Source: JAAYOS01 sp050950785 (GTDB taxonomy: Bacteria > Bacillota > Clostridia > Oscillospirales > JAAYOS01). Taken from it: a stretch of 64,000 bases of DNA. The stretch is from assembly GCA_050950785.1 (NCBI GenBank), contig JBMNIG010000010.1, positions 62,001 through 126,000 of the forward strand, given 5' to 3'. Within the stretch, counting starts at the first letter, position 1. Each line of letters begins with the position of its first letter. Shown here in pieces: positions 35,275 through 44,008 of the stretch. The translations under genes were made by a program, and so were the position numbers. The notes under the pieces were generated by a model. That model was given only the letters and a program-made list of their open reading frames with translations. It was not told the origin of the DNA and searched no databases.

Positions 35275-35319
35275 GAACATATATGGCATAATATGGAAAA
35301 CATTACATAGGAGCTGCGC

Positions 35320-37662
35320 ATGGAAAAGGGACAACGACAAGCACTTACGTTTGAAGCTTTTAAGCTCAAGTATGATATACGGTTAAATCCGCAGCAGGAA
35401 CGGGCTGTACGCAAAACAGACGGCCCCGCCCTGCTGCTTGCTGTTCCGGGAAGCGGCAAGACGACTGTCATAACAACAAGAGTTGCGTATTTGATATTTT
35501 GTGTAGGTGTGCCCCCTGAGCAAATATTGACTCTGACATTCTCAAGAGCAGCTGCGGCTGAAATGAAGGATCGCTTTTCCAAGAAATTTGGCGCAGAAGT
35601 AGCCTCTCGGACAAACTTTAGTACTATCCACAGCTTTTGCTACTCTGTGATTAGAAAGCATGCTGGACGATATGGCTACTCTGTTCCCAAACTTGTAACA
35701 GACAATAGCCAGATAATCCGAAAGCTCTGTATAAGTGCGTTTTATCAAAATCCAGGGGATATTGCAGTAAGGCAGCTTTTGCAATATGTGGGCTACTGTA
35801 AAAACAGAATGGTAGATCACATAGAGCTTGAAGGGATCGATTTTGATGATTTGGATTTTCGGCGATTCTTTGAGACATATGAGTCATACATGTGTCAAAA
35901 CGATCTCATGGACTTTGATGATCAGCTGTTATTAACAGAGAGGCTTATTGAAAACCATCCCGATTTGCTAGCTCAGCTGCAAAACCGTTACCGCTATATA
36001 AACGTTGATGAAGCGCAGGATAACTCATACCTACAGCACAAAATTATCAGTAGGCTGTCATCCAGATATGATAGGCTATTTATGGTCGGTGATGAGGATC
36101 AGAGTATATACGGCTTTAGGGCAGCATACCCCGAAGCTTTGGTGAACTTTCGGCAGAATCACCCAAAGGCAGAAATATTGCTTATGGAAACAAATTATAG
36201 GTGCTGTAAAGCTATTGCCGATGCGGCCCAAAAGGTGATCAGGGGAAATCAAAACCGTTATGAGAAGGAAATGGATACTGTACATGATCGAGGGGCGGTA
36301 ATTCGAAAGAAAATGCGAGACAGCCGAAAGCAGTACAGGTATATATTAAGAGAACTTAGAAAATTAATAAGAAACGGCAAGCAAGTAGCAGTACTTTATA
36401 GAAACAACACGTCGGGAGTTCCGCTGTTCGATTTGCTTGACCGTGAAGGTGTCCCCTTTACTGGGGAGCTTGATGCTGACTTTTTTGAGAACCGGTTGGT
36501 AGAAGACTTTATCTGTGCGCTGAGGCTTGCGATCGATCCGCGAGACCTTGAGGCGTATTCGCAAATATATTGGAAACTGGGGTTATTCACAACAAAGTTG
36601 CAGTTCATGAGAGTCGTTTCAGATATTGAGAAGGGTGCACGGGGTACGATATTCGAACGTTTAGCAACAGTAAGCCAGGAGGCTGAAAGAATATTTGAGT
36701 TTGGTGCTGATATGGCTGAAATAGGGGAAATGGCACCCTATGATGCGATAGAGAATCTAAACCGTCTATTTTATTCGCAGTGGACAAGGCAGCTAGGGAA
36801 AAGAGGGATCGAATCAATTGCCGGGATGGAAGAGAGGCTTTTGACGCTTCTAGCTCTTGCTGCAGAGCAAAAGACGATTGAAAGTTTCTTAGTTCGACTT
36901 AGGCAACTTAAAGCATTGAGCAAGACAAAACAAAGCGACTGTGTGACTATAGCCACCATCCATCAAAGTAAGGGGATGGAGTTTGACAAGGTCTTTCTTA
37001 TTGATCTCTATCGCGGCATACTGCCTTCCGATAACAACACCGGTATTACCGAAGCATATCAAATGGACAGATATGAAGAGGAAATCCGATTGTTTTACGT
37101 TGCGCTCACTCGAGCAAGGTATGAAGTGGAGGTTATCACTGCTCCAAAGAGGTTTGGCAGAGATCGGGAGCTCTCGCCATTTGTAGATCTACTTTTTTCA
37201 AAACCTGATAAGGGGATGGACACGCTGACTTCTTTTCTTGGGAACAAACCTGATAAGGAGACGGTTTCACTATCTTCTTCTCCTGGGTACAAACCCGACA
37301 AGGGGGTGGTTTCGATGCATACTTTTCCTGGGATTAAACCTGATAAGAGGATGGACACACTGCCTTCTTTTCCTGTGAGCAAATCTAACAAAAGGATGGA
37401 TTCGCTGACTTCTTTATCTGGGAGCAAATCAGACAGAAGAACCGTCCCCATGTCTGCTGTTCCCAAACCCTTGTCATATCATTTAGAGCATAAGTTTAGA
37501 CCTGGCGTGCGAGTAATGCACAAATACTTTGGAACGGGTATAATAATAAACCGCATCGGAGATACACTCGCGATACGGTTTGATAAAGAAGGTGATAAGC
37601 GCATGCTTTTGTCTGCGTGTCTAAAGTGGAGATATATCAAACTTGACCATCCTGACGAATAA
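35320..37662 (+). CDS. UvrD/PcrA-like superfamily 1 DNA helicase
   Basis: 780-aa SF1A helicase. Motifs in order: Q-motif LNPQQERAVR (about 23), Walker A PGSGKTTVI (about 44), DEAQDNSYLQ (motif II, about 230), VGDEDQSIYGFRAA (motif III, about 257), ETNYRC (motif IV), TIHQSKGMEFDKVFLI (motif V, about 547) and LFYVALTRAR (motif VI, about 590). After this an unusual linker contains six 15-residue repeats. The C-terminal 60 residues (RPGVRVMHKYFGTGII...RFDKEGDKRMLL) form the Tudor-like domain that in PcrA/UvrD contacts RNA polymerase. It probably acts in repair or in resolving transcription-replication conflicts. The 3' end overlaps the convergent phosphorylase gene by 26 bp. Confidence 0.93.
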   Translation: MEKGQRQALTFEAFKLKYDIRLNPQQERAVRKTDGPALLLAVPGSGKTTVITTRVAYLIFCVGVPPEQILTLTFSRAAAAEMKDRFSKKFGAEVASRTNFSTIHSFCYSVIRKHAGRYGYSVPKLVTDNSQIIRKLCISAFYQNPGDIAVRQLLQYVGYCKNRMVDHIELEGIDFDDLDFRRFFETYESYMCQNDLMDFDDQLLLTERLIENHPDLLAQLQNRYRYINVDEAQDNSYLQHKIISRLSSRYDRLFMVGDEDQSIYGFRAAYPEALVNFRQNHPKAEILLMETNYRCCKAIADAAQKVIRGNQNRYEKEMDTVHDRGAVIRKKMRDSRKQYRYILRELRKLIRNGKQVAVLYRNNTSGVPLFDLLDREGVPFTGELDADFFENRLVEDFICALRLAIDPRDLEAYSQIYWKLGLFTTKLQFMRVVSDIEKGARGTIFERLATVSQEAERIFEFGADMAEIGEMAPYDAIENLNRLFYSQWTRQLGKRGIESIAGMEERLLTLLALAAEQKTIESFLVRLRQLKALSKTKQSDCVTIATIHQSKGMEFDKVFLIDLYRGILPSDNNTGITEAYQMDRYEEEIRLFYVALTRARYEVEVITAPKRFGRDRELSPFVDLLFSKPDKGMDTLTSFLGNKPDKETVSLSSSPGYKPDKGVVSMHTFPGIKPDKRMDTLPSFPVSKSNKRMDSLTSLSGSKSDRRTVPMSAVPKPLSYHLEHKFRPGVRVMHKYFGTGIIINRIGDTLAIRFDKEGDKRMLLSACLKWRYIKLDHPDE
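37201..37470 (+). repeat. Six in-frame 45-bp repeats in the helicase linker
   Basis: Six consecutive 45-bp units encode 15-residue repeats beginning KPDKGMDTLTSF, KPDKETVSLSSS, KPDKGVVSMHTF, KPDKRMDTLPSF, KSNKRMDSLTSL and KSDRRTVPMSAV. The DNA copies differ at several positions, so the array is not very recent. It separates the motor core from the Tudor-like domain. Confidence 0.9.
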
Positions 37663-38398
37663 GAAGCTTTGTTGCTTCGATTGCGCATTTGATGGCGGCC
37701 ATATTGTCATGATTGTCCGGTTCGTCATATCCCGCGGCCTTCCGTTCCTGGTTCCAAATAACATTTAGAACAGTACCTGCACGAACGCCAAGTGCGTTGG
37801 CTACAACATATAAAGTAGCACCTTCCATTTCGCTTGCCAAAACCCCAAGCCTTTTCCAGGCCTCCCATTTCTGCAGAAGCTCGTAGCTGACCGGCATGCG
37901 ATCCGGAGAGTGCTGACCATAAAATGAATCCTTGCACTGTACAACTCCGCAGTGCCATGTGTAACCCATCTCAGTCGCTGCATCAACGAGCGCCTGTGTG
38001 ACTATAAAGTCTGCTGCCGCGGGATACTCGATCGGAGCGTAGTGGAGAGCAGTTCCCTCCTGTCTTATTGCGGCGGATGCAATTACAAGGTCGCCGCTTT
38101 TTACCTTCATGTTTATACCTCCGGTAGTACCCACCCGAATAAAAGTGTGAGCTCCAATTGCCGCGAGTTCCTCCATAGCTATAGCGGCTGAAGGACCGCC
38201 GATTCCGGTGGAAGTAACCGAGACCTTTTTGCCCAGTAGTGTGCCGGTATAAGTTGTATACTCCCGGTTTTCAGCCACCTTCTCCGCATTATCAAGTAAA
38301 GCAGCAATTGATGCAACACGTCCGGGATCCCCCGGGATTAGACAATACTCACCCACATCTCCGGGGCCACACTGGATATGATACTGCTTTTGAGACAT
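37637..38398 (-). CDS. Nucleoside phosphorylase (uridine phosphorylase-like)
   Basis: 253-aa member of the PNP/UDP family that splits nucleosides with phosphate to base and ribose-1-phosphate. Phosphate-site motif PGDPGRV (about residues 20-26), FIRVGTTGGI (about 90) and the ESxG-like SEMEGATLYVVANALG region (about 185-200), where Glu contacts the ribose, are visible. Uridine phosphorylase is the nearest type; the base preference is inferred. The start is set at ATG 38398, behind GAGGTGA; a GTG three codons upstream overlaps that site. Convergent with, and overlapping, the helicase gene. Confidence 0.88.
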   Translation of the reverse strand: MSQKQYHIQCGPGDVGEYCLIPGDPGRVASIAALLDNAEKVAENREYTTYTGTLLGKKVSVTSTGIGGPSAAIAMEELAAIGAHTFIRVGTTGGINMKVKSGDLVIASAAIRQEGTALHYAPIEYPAAADFIVTQALVDAATEMGYTWHCGVVQCKDSFYGQHSPDRMPVSYELLQKWEAWKRLGVLASEMEGATLYVVANALGVRAGTVLNVIWNQERKAAGYDEPDNHDNMAAIKCAIEATKLLIRQDGQV

Positions 38399-38628
38399 TT
38401 GCTTCACCTCATTAATTTGATTTGTAACTATTCTTTAACTATTTTGTAACCATATATGGTTGTAATATATCTGTTTGGGGATTAGAATATACTGGTGCAA
38501 GCACAATGCACTTGTGCTTATTCTTGTTGCAAAAATGCATAATGTATCTAGTTCAGACGCTATCAACCTATATAAACAACTGATAGAACTGACTTATAGG
38601 AAAGGAGACGCTTTTCATTCCATTTGAT

Positions 38629-39330
38629 TTGATGATGCGTATGTCTGAGTATAGGGTTTTGAAAAGCGAATCAATCATGAAGAACTTTATTAAGTCTGCC
38701 GCATTATTTTTAAGCGGAGCGTTGCTGGCAGGCGCCATCTTTCTCTTTACCGATTTTGGGCGCAAAAAGGAAATCGATACAGATGCTCCTCTTACTGTCA
38801 TGGCTGCTGACTCTATTGAAACCCCATCAAGCAGTAAAGATTTGGTTGAGGACGCTTATACCATAGTTATGGCAATTCGTGACCGAAATTACAGTGATCT
38901 TGCGGGATGGGTTGACCCTGAGTTTGGTGTTTTGTTTACACCATACTCAACTGTTGAGCCTGATGTAAACCTTCATTTTTCTGTGGAGGCAGTAAAGAAA
39001 TTTGAGTCCTGCGGGGATACCTATGTCTGGGGTACGGTCGACGGTGAAGGATCCCCGATCTCTATGACACCTTCAGAGTATTTCAACCGTTATGTTTACG
39101 ATGCCGACTTTGCTCAAGCTCCTATGGTGGGAATAAATACGGTTGTCAGAAGTGGGAATTCGCTAGAGAATGTAAAGGATGTATTTCCTGATTCTGAGTT
39201 TGTGGAATTCCACTTTCCGGGGAGCGATGAGTATGGAGGTATTGACTGGAAGAGTCTCAAGCTAGTCTTTTCTAAAACTGAGCGAGGACGAAAGCTAATA
39301 GCGATAATACACAGCGAATGGACTGTATGA
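38629..39330 (+). CDS. Exported/membrane-anchored protein, unknown function
   Basis: 233 aa from TTG 38629; the start is uncertain, and MKNFIKSAALFLSGALLAGA (ATG 38677) is a good signal-anchor start. The mature domain (after about residue 65) begins with a helical DLVEDAYTIVMAIRDRNYSDLAGWV and continues with beta-rich segments. I do not recognise the family. AAGGAG at 38600 is too far from either start to decide between them. A terminator follows. Confidence 0.7.
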   Translation: MMMRMSEYRVLKSESIMKNFIKSAALFLSGALLAGAIFLFTDFGRKKEIDTDAPLTVMAADSIETPSSSKDLVEDAYTIVMAIRDRNYSDLAGWVDPEFGVLFTPYSTVEPDVNLHFSVEAVKKFESCGDTYVWGTVDGEGSPISMTPSEYFNRYVYDADFAQAPMVGINTVVRSGNSLENVKDVFPDSEFVEFHFPGSDEYGGIDWKSLKLVFSKTERGRKLIAIIHSEWTV

Positions 39331-39363
39331 AACATCTAACATTACTAAGCATAAAGAATGCAA

Positions 39364-39400
39364 CAGCCGACCTTAAGCCAAGGAAGCGTAAGGCCGGCTG
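39364..39400. terminator. Bidirectional hairpin between convergent genes
   Basis: Arms CAGCCGACCTTA (39364-39375) and TAAGGCCGGCTG (39389-39400), one mismatch, with AATTTGTTTTCTT on the plus side. It lies between the exported protein gene and rubrerythrin. Confidence 0.7.
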
Positions 39401-39414
39401 AATTTGTTTTCTTA

Positions 39415-39951
39415 TTAGAATACCTCGTTGTAGATTTGGAAATGGGCTTTTGGATGTGCACACAGTGGGCACAGATCAGGTGCCTCGCTGCCTTCATAGA
39501 TATACCCGCAGTTGCGGCAAATCCAGAGTACCTTTTCGCCGCGCTTGAAAACGATTTCATTTTCCAGGTTGGCAACAAGCTTTAGGAATCTTTCCTCGTG
39601 ATGCGCTTCAACTTCTGCAACTCTGTCAAACAATTCTGCAATCTCATTGAAGCCCTCTTCACGGGCGATTTCTGCAAAGCTCTTGTACATTTCCGTCCAC
39701 TCATAGTTCTCGCCCGCTGCAGCGTCTTTGAGGTTTGCTACCGTGTCAGAAATGCCACCCAACTGTTTCAGCCAAATTTTTGCATGCTCTTTTTCATTGT
39801 CGGCTGTTTCTTGGAAGATGGCAGCTATTTGCTCATAGCCCTCTTTCTTTGCTGTGCTTGCGTAGAATGTATACCTGTTTCTGGCTTGGGATTCTCCGGA
39901 AAAGGCGTCTCTCAAGTTTTGTTCCGTTCTGCTACCTTTCAATTCTGGCAT
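39415..39951 (-). CDS. Rubrerythrin
   Basis: 178-aa non-haem di-iron peroxidase of anaerobes that reduces hydrogen peroxide. The N-terminal ferritin-like four-helix domain carries the metal ligands (NLRDAFSGESQARNRY, TADNEKEHAKIW, EIAREEGF, VAEVEAHHEERF). The C-terminal rubredoxin-like domain has CRNCGYIYEG and CPLCAHPKAHF. Length and domain order match classical rubrerythrin. AAGGAG lies before the ATG. On the minus strand a TATAAT-like -10 (GGGTATAAT) is visible near 40080-40092. Confidence 0.97.
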   Translation of the reverse strand: MPELKGSRTEQNLRDAFSGESQARNRYTFYASTAKKEGYEQIAAIFQETADNEKEHAKIWLKQLGGISDTVANLKDAAAGENYEWTEMYKSFAEIAREEGFNEIAELFDRVAEVEAHHEERFLKLVANLENEIVFKRGEKVLWICRNCGYIYEGSEAPDLCPLCAHPKAHFQIYNEVF

Positions 39952-40280
39952 AATATGATGCTCCTTTCTTATTAAGTCTTATTGAAGTAGTAAGTTACAG
40001 ATGCCTGTAACGCTAAGGAATGCATAAAGAAAGCAAATAACTCTAGTGTAATTGATTCTTATAGAAAGATACTGGAAAAATTATACCCATATAATACATG
40101 CAGATGAAAAAATGCACACCACCTGCGAAGCAATTCTATATTATCGTTTTTGTGGCGAAATGTCAATCAAATCAATTTGATTCGACTTTGTAATTATGAG
40201 TTTATAGCCGCATATTTTATTCATTCATTATACTCATGTAATAATCGGTATAGATTTGCAAAAACTTTTATTACATATGT
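39952..40280. other. Rubrerythrin upstream region
   Basis: AT-rich noncoding region with the probable rubrerythrin promoter (minus strand, GGGTATAAT near 40080). An AT-rich sequence downstream of it (TATAAGAATCAATTACA on the minus strand) is loosely reminiscent of a PerR box, but too weak to call. Nothing else was recognised. Confidence 0.4.
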
Positions 40281-40313
40281 AAGGGATGTGCGAATATTGC
40301 TCACACATCCCTT
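40281..40313 (-). terminator. Terminator of the Ser/Pro/Thr-rich lipoprotein gene
   Basis: Perfect 10-bp arms AAGGGATGTG (40281-40290) and CACATCCCTT (40304-40313). On the minus strand it follows the lipoprotein stop and is trailed by an AT-rich stretch. Confidence 0.65.
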
Positions 40314-40338
40314 ATAGCATTTTGTTCATTAAGTTTAG

Positions 40339-40620
40339 TCATGCTGCAGGGGAGGTCGTAGGTGAAGGTGAAGTCCCCGGTGATGTCATGGGAGTTGGAG
40401 AAACCATGGGTGAAGTGGTAACATTTCCTCCTGTGTCGGTGTCCATATCACCTGTTCCGTCAGTTCCTGGACTTACATTAGTTCCCGGACTAGTAGTAGC
40501 TCCTGGGCTAGCTCCTGTGTTAGGTGAAACTGATGGCTGAACAGATCCGGAGACAGTGCATCCCGCCAGTATTGCGGTAAGCATAATAACCGCGATCCAT
40601 ACCGTCCATTTCTTATTCAT
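40339..40620 (-). CDS. Ser/Pro/Thr-rich small lipoprotein
   Basis: 93-aa lipoprotein. The signal peptide ends in lipobox ILAGC (Cys21). The mature part is low complexity, made of Ser-Pro-Gly-Thr units (SPGT, SPTP), with no globular domain. Such proteins can be wall-spanning spacers or glycosylation substrates; no function can be assigned. AGGAGG precedes the ATG, and a terminator follows. Confidence 0.75.
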   Translation of the reverse strand: MNKKWTVWIAVIMLTAILAGCTVSGSVQPSVSPNTGASPGATTSPGTNVSPGTDGTGDMDTDTGGNVTTSPMVSPTPMTSPGTSPSPTTSPAA

Positions 40621-40799
40621 TTACTTTCCTCCTGATTATTCCCGCAGGGTAGAAATCACGATTGCGAGAATGTTGCGCATATAGTATGTTTGATACACAA
40701 CAATATTATTATCCCGCATTTGTAATTTTAAACATTCTAATTTGAACTTATGCATTTTTTTGACATTAGACGCAAATTTCAGGAGATAAAGTAAGGGAA

Positions 40800-41936
40800 C
40801 TAAATTTCCTTTTTCATTAATATGAGGTCACTGTGTATGCCGGGTCCATATCCATCATCATAGAAGTCGTTCTTTTTATAAAAATCAATGGCTCTATGGT
40901 TGCCAGGGGATACATATAGCTTAAGAAATTTACGACCGAGCTTTCTATATACGCTGATAGCCTGTCCTAAAAGCTGTACAGCTAGGCGCTTTCCGCGGAA
41001 TTCGGGTGCAATTGCAAATAAGCTTATATGTCCGCAGTCATCCTGTGTGAGATCCGTCGTGTCCAAAGCTAGTATACCAATTTCTTTGTCACCTAACATT
41101 GCAAAGCAAACAGAATCCGGGTTGTTACGCAGCATACGATATGCCTCCGATCGGATCGCAGCACCGTCAAAACCCCTCAGATTTCCATGCACAGCCTGCC
41201 AAGAGTCTCGCCAAAAACTTACCACAAGCGGCAGATCTTTATCCGGTTTTGCAGATCTGAACCAAAGCTGGGCATGGGCATCGCCCTCTTCAAGTGTTGC
41301 CCTTAACGGGACTATATCGGATAGGTGGGATGTATCATTTACATACAGCTCATTAAACCTAGTTCCATCATAGGTAAAACAAGAAACTGAAGCGTTTGAG
41401 ACCTCAGTTGTAGACATGAATTCGGTAACGGGTATATCATAGATCCTACACATCAAAGCCCGAATTGCCACCGAATGGGAGACGATACAGATCGATTTGC
41501 CGGGATTGTCACTGAGGATTTCTTCCAAAGCATCTGACAGTCGTCTGCAAAGCTGAGCAATACTTTCGCCGCCTTTGATTTTCCATTCGGGATGTGAACC
41601 GTATGTTTCAATAAGTTCACTTTCGTTTCTTAAACAGTACCCCCATGTTAGGTCTTCCCATTCTCCTGAATGGATCTCTCTGAGACCGGAATGGGGGACT
41701 ATCGGTATACCTGTGGCTCTTGAGACAGCACCGGCGGTTTCCATAGTACGTATCAAATCGCTTGAATAAATGACATCGTACCCGATATCATTAGCAATAT
41801 CACTACGTATACGTTCCTCCAAACGCTGTATCTGCAGTCTGCCAGTTGGAGTTATTTTGCTGTCAAACCAGCCGTGACATCTTCGATACAGATTTCCCTC
41901 AGCCTCAGCGTGCCGGACCAATGTCAGTCTTGTCAT
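40800..41936 (-). CDS. Histidine phosphatase-GNAT acetyltransferase fusion
   Basis: 378-aa two-domain protein. Residues 1-200 are a histidine phosphatase (phosphoglycerate mutase-like), with the catalytic LVRHAEAEGN motif (His8) and a second His in IVSHSVAIRAL. Residues about 215-378 form a GNAT acetyltransferase domain, with the acetyl-CoA motif FAIAPEFRGKRLAVQLLGQAI and a C-terminal NHRAIDFYKKNDF. The frame is continuous, so this is a true fusion. It implies one small-molecule or protein substrate that is both dephosphorylated and acetylated, or a regulatory pair; no substrate is known. Monocistronic; the DNA upstream (41937-42274) is AT-rich. Confidence 0.88.
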   Translation of the reverse strand: MTRLTLVRHAEAEGNLYRRCHGWFDSKITPTGRLQIQRLEERIRSDIANDIGYDVIYSSDLIRTMETAGAVSRATGIPIVPHSGLREIHSGEWEDLTWGYCLRNESELIETYGSHPEWKIKGGESIAQLCRRLSDALEEILSDNPGKSICIVSHSVAIRALMCRIYDIPVTEFMSTTEVSNASVSCFTYDGTRFNELYVNDTSHLSDIVPLRATLEEGDAHAQLWFRSAKPDKDLPLVVSFWRDSWQAVHGNLRGFDGAAIRSEAYRMLRNNPDSVCFAMLGDKEIGILALDTTDLTQDDCGHISLFAIAPEFRGKRLAVQLLGQAISVYRKLGRKFLKLYVSPGNHRAIDFYKKNDFYDDGYGPGIHSDLILMKKEI

Positions 41937-42274
41937 AAAGTTAACCCTCCGCGTTCAAAAAACTTAAAACTTGGCTCTATGATCGAGTGCGCATCGAGTT
42001 TCCAAAAATATTATAAAAATGAATGAATCATAAATAAATAGACAAAATATAATGGCTGCAACTTATCGAGCGGATACAGTGAATTTGATCCATTATAACA
42101 TTATAACGATCCTGGCTCAAGTTTCGAATAGAGTATAGGCATAGACAAAGTCTAAAATTCCAGGAAGAAAGCTCCATATATTTCTCATGATATGGCAGTG
42201 ATTTCTCTATAACTTTGGGAATAATAGTTTTGCATACTCTCGCAAGGGAGCAAACCTTAAAGGGGGTTACATTG
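41937..42274. other. Divergent intergenic region
   Basis: 338 bp, AT-rich, between the fusion gene and the YtxH-like gene. Contains a short stem (TTTGC...GCAAA) just before the ribosome site AAAGGGGG of the next gene. No gene or recognisable riboswitch. Confidence 0.4.
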
Positions 42275-42433
42275 ATGATGCGTTCCTTTGTCAAAGGATT
42301 AGGTGTCGGTATGGTTATCGGCGCTACTGCAGGGATGATGGTAAGTCCCAAAACAAGAAAGAAAATGATGAAGTCAAAACCTGTTAAAGCAATTATGTCC
42401 ATCGGTGAAGCGGTAGAGGATCTACTACCGTGA
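42275..42433 (+). CDS. YtxH-like small membrane protein
   Basis: 52-aa protein with one hydrophobic glycine-rich helix (FVKGLGVGMVIGATAGMMV) followed by SPKTRKKMMKS, the usual YtxH-family pattern of a glycine-rich anchor and a basic tail. Function unknown; relatives are linked to general stress. The start at 42275 is eight bases after AAAGGGGG. It overlaps the next gene by four bases, so the two are translationally coupled. Confidence 0.75.
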   Translation: MMRSFVKGLGVGMVIGATAGMMVSPKTRKKMMKSKPVKAIMSIGEAVEDLLP

Positions 42434-42648
42434 AGAAAACAAGGCTTTCTGTTAATGTTTCCGATGAAAATGTGAAAAAACAGGCCATTGAAAGCTTGAC
42501 TGCCCTTTCGGGTGTTATGTCGGCGGACATAGTTGGAAGCGAAGCGATCGTTTTTTGTGGTGACAGACTCAAGAGTGAGACACTTGTGGAAACAGTAAAC
42601 CGCTGTGCGGGATGTTCGTCGACTGTTATTGGTGAGGACTACATTTAA
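42430..42648 (+). CDS. Small HMA-like (ferredoxin-fold) protein
   Basis: 72-aa protein with a beta-alpha-beta pattern (LSVNVSDENVKKQAIESLTALSGVMSADIVG, given as the region of residues 6-37), as in heavy-metal-associated domains. The CxxC metal site is missing, so it is probably not a metal chaperone. A C-terminal Cys pair (CAGC) is present. The GTG start overlaps the stop of the YtxH-like gene (GTGA), which indicates coupled translation. The two products may act together at the membrane. Confidence 0.65.
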   Translation: MKKTRLSVNVSDENVKKQAIESLTALSGVMSADIVGSEAIVFCGDRLKSETLVETVNRCAGCSSTVIGEDYI

Positions 42649-42668
42649 GTAGGACGACTAGGGTAGGA

Positions 42669-42776
42669 CAAGGGGACGGTTCTTCTGTTCTGGAGTAGGC
42701 TCCGGGACAGAAGAACCGTCCCCTTGGGTTCCGCCCTTCTTGTGTTCTTCCAGTGTAAAAGAACTGTCCCCTTGGG
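42669..42776. repeat. REP-like palindrome, caaggggacggttctt type
   Basis: Arms at 42669-42688 (CAAGGGGACGGTTCTTCTGT) and 42707-42726 (its complement) form a perfect 20-bp stem. A third half-site, AAAGAACTGTCCCCTTGGG, ends near 42776. The same core occurs in the palindrome at 51588-51647. Confidence 0.8.
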
Positions 42777-42820
42777 TTCCCGTGTGAATATAATGATAAC
42801 ACAATAAGGAGGTCGATAGA

Positions 42821-43300
42821 ATGGCTTATATGCGATGGAAAGCAGTTGAATATGCTCATAAATGGGCGTACTCGAGAAACCCCAGATTTCTTAATTATGA
42901 CGATTTCGGTGGCGATTGTACAAATTTTATATCACAATGTATATACGCGGGCGGTGCGAGGATGAATTACACCCCAACTTTCGGATGGTACTACATAGAC
43001 GGAAACAACAAGGCGCCGGCATGGACTGGGGTAGAATTTTTATATAACTTTCTTACAAAAAACAAGGGGGCAGGTCCGTATGGTGTAAAAGCTAACCTGT
43101 ATGATATTGAGCCGGGTGACATTATCCAGTTGTCCTTTGATGGAACTAATTTTGGTCATAGTTTGTTTGTAGTACAAGTTGGGCAACCCGAACCTGAAAA
43201 AGTACTCATAGCTACTCACACACGTGACTCCGATAATCGCCCCCTTGCCTCATATGACTTTCAGGCATACAGGTGTATCCATATAATCGGATCGAGGTAA
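42821..43300 (+). CDS. Putative amidase domain protein (Amidase_6-like)
   Basis: 159-aa single-domain protein. The N-terminal YAHKWAYSRNPRFLNYDDFGGDCTNFISQCIYAGG region (residues 12-46) is the signature of the Amidase_6 family (papain/NlpC-type fold), with the probable nucleophile Cys in GGDCTNF. FGHSLFVVQV supplies the His. Many relatives are secreted wall enzymes; this one has no signal peptide and begins directly with the domain, so it may be cytoplasmic or released by lysis. AGGAGG precedes the ATG. Confidence 0.85.
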   Translation: MAYMRWKAVEYAHKWAYSRNPRFLNYDDFGGDCTNFISQCIYAGGARMNYTPTFGWYYIDGNNKAPAWTGVEFLYNFLTKNKGAGPYGVKANLYDIEPGDIIQLSFDGTNFGHSLFVVQVGQPEPEKVLIATHTRDSDNRPLASYDFQAYRCIHIIGSR

Positions 43301-43380
43301 AATAACCTCATTATTCTTGACTGGCATGATTTATGATGATATTCTCATGTTAGAACAAACTGACAGAAAGGGATGTTACA

Positions 43381-43875
43381 ATGATTGAGGCTATTTATAA
43401 CCGTCGTTCTATCAGAAAGTACAAAAATGATCCTGTAAGTGATGAACAGATCAAAAAACTTTTGGAAGCTGCAATGATGGCTCCGTCAGCAAGAAACACT
43501 CAACCATGGCATTTCGTTGTTTGTACAGAGCGGGAGGTATTAGACAAACTTCGTGCTACACATCCCTATTCAAGAATGCTTGAACAGGCACCTGTATGCA
43601 TAGTGGTCTGCGCTGACCCTGACAAGTCCGAATACTATCAGCAGGATTGTGGCGCTGCCACTCAGAATTTGATGCTTGCCGCATATGATATGGGGCTTGG
43701 TACCTGTTGGATGGGAGTTGCACCAAAGCGCGAGCGCATGGATCCCGTTAGAGAAGCACTTGGGTTACCTGAAGGCATCCTGCCATTCAACATGATCGCA
43801 GTAGGATATCCCGATGAGGAAAGGCCAAGGCCTGATCGCTTTGATCCGAGCAAAGTTAGATATAACAAATGGTGA
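43381..43875 (+). CDS. Nitroreductase family protein
   Basis: 164-aa FMN-dependent oxidoreductase of the NADH/NAD(P)H nitroreductase family. The FMN-phosphate motif NRRSIRKYKNDPV (residues 7-19), MAPSARNTQPWHFVV (about 33-47) and LAAYDMGLGTCWMG (about 100) are typical. No ferredoxin domain is fused. Substrates are often quinones, nitro compounds or flavins; not predictable here. A hairpin terminator follows. Confidence 0.92.
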   Translation: MIEAIYNRRSIRKYKNDPVSDEQIKKLLEAAMMAPSARNTQPWHFVVCTEREVLDKLRATHPYSRMLEQAPVCIVVCADPDKSEYYQQDCGAATQNLMLAAYDMGLGTCWMGVAPKRERMDPVREALGLPEGILPFNMIAVGYPDEERPRPDRFDPSKVRYNKW

Positions 43876-43966
43876 TCAACATATTGTAATATTACCAAAC
43901 GTATATTACAGATAGTAATACACATTGGGTGCACATGAATTATATTCCGATAAAAAATGATAAAAA

Positions 43967-43989
43967 GAGGCGGCTATAATAGCCGCCTC
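43967..43989 (+). terminator. Hairpin after the nitroreductase gene
   Basis: GAGGCGGCTAT and ATAGCCGCCTC form an 11-bp stem with a one-base spacer, preceded by AAAAA on the plus strand (also usable on the minus strand). About 90 bp after the stop. Confidence 0.65.
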
Positions 43990-44008
43990 AAAATGCTAGG
44001 AGGTAATG

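Noticed and set aside
40000..40110. PerR box upstream of rubrerythrin
   Set aside because: The match to the 15-bp consensus is partial and the AT content makes chance matches likely.
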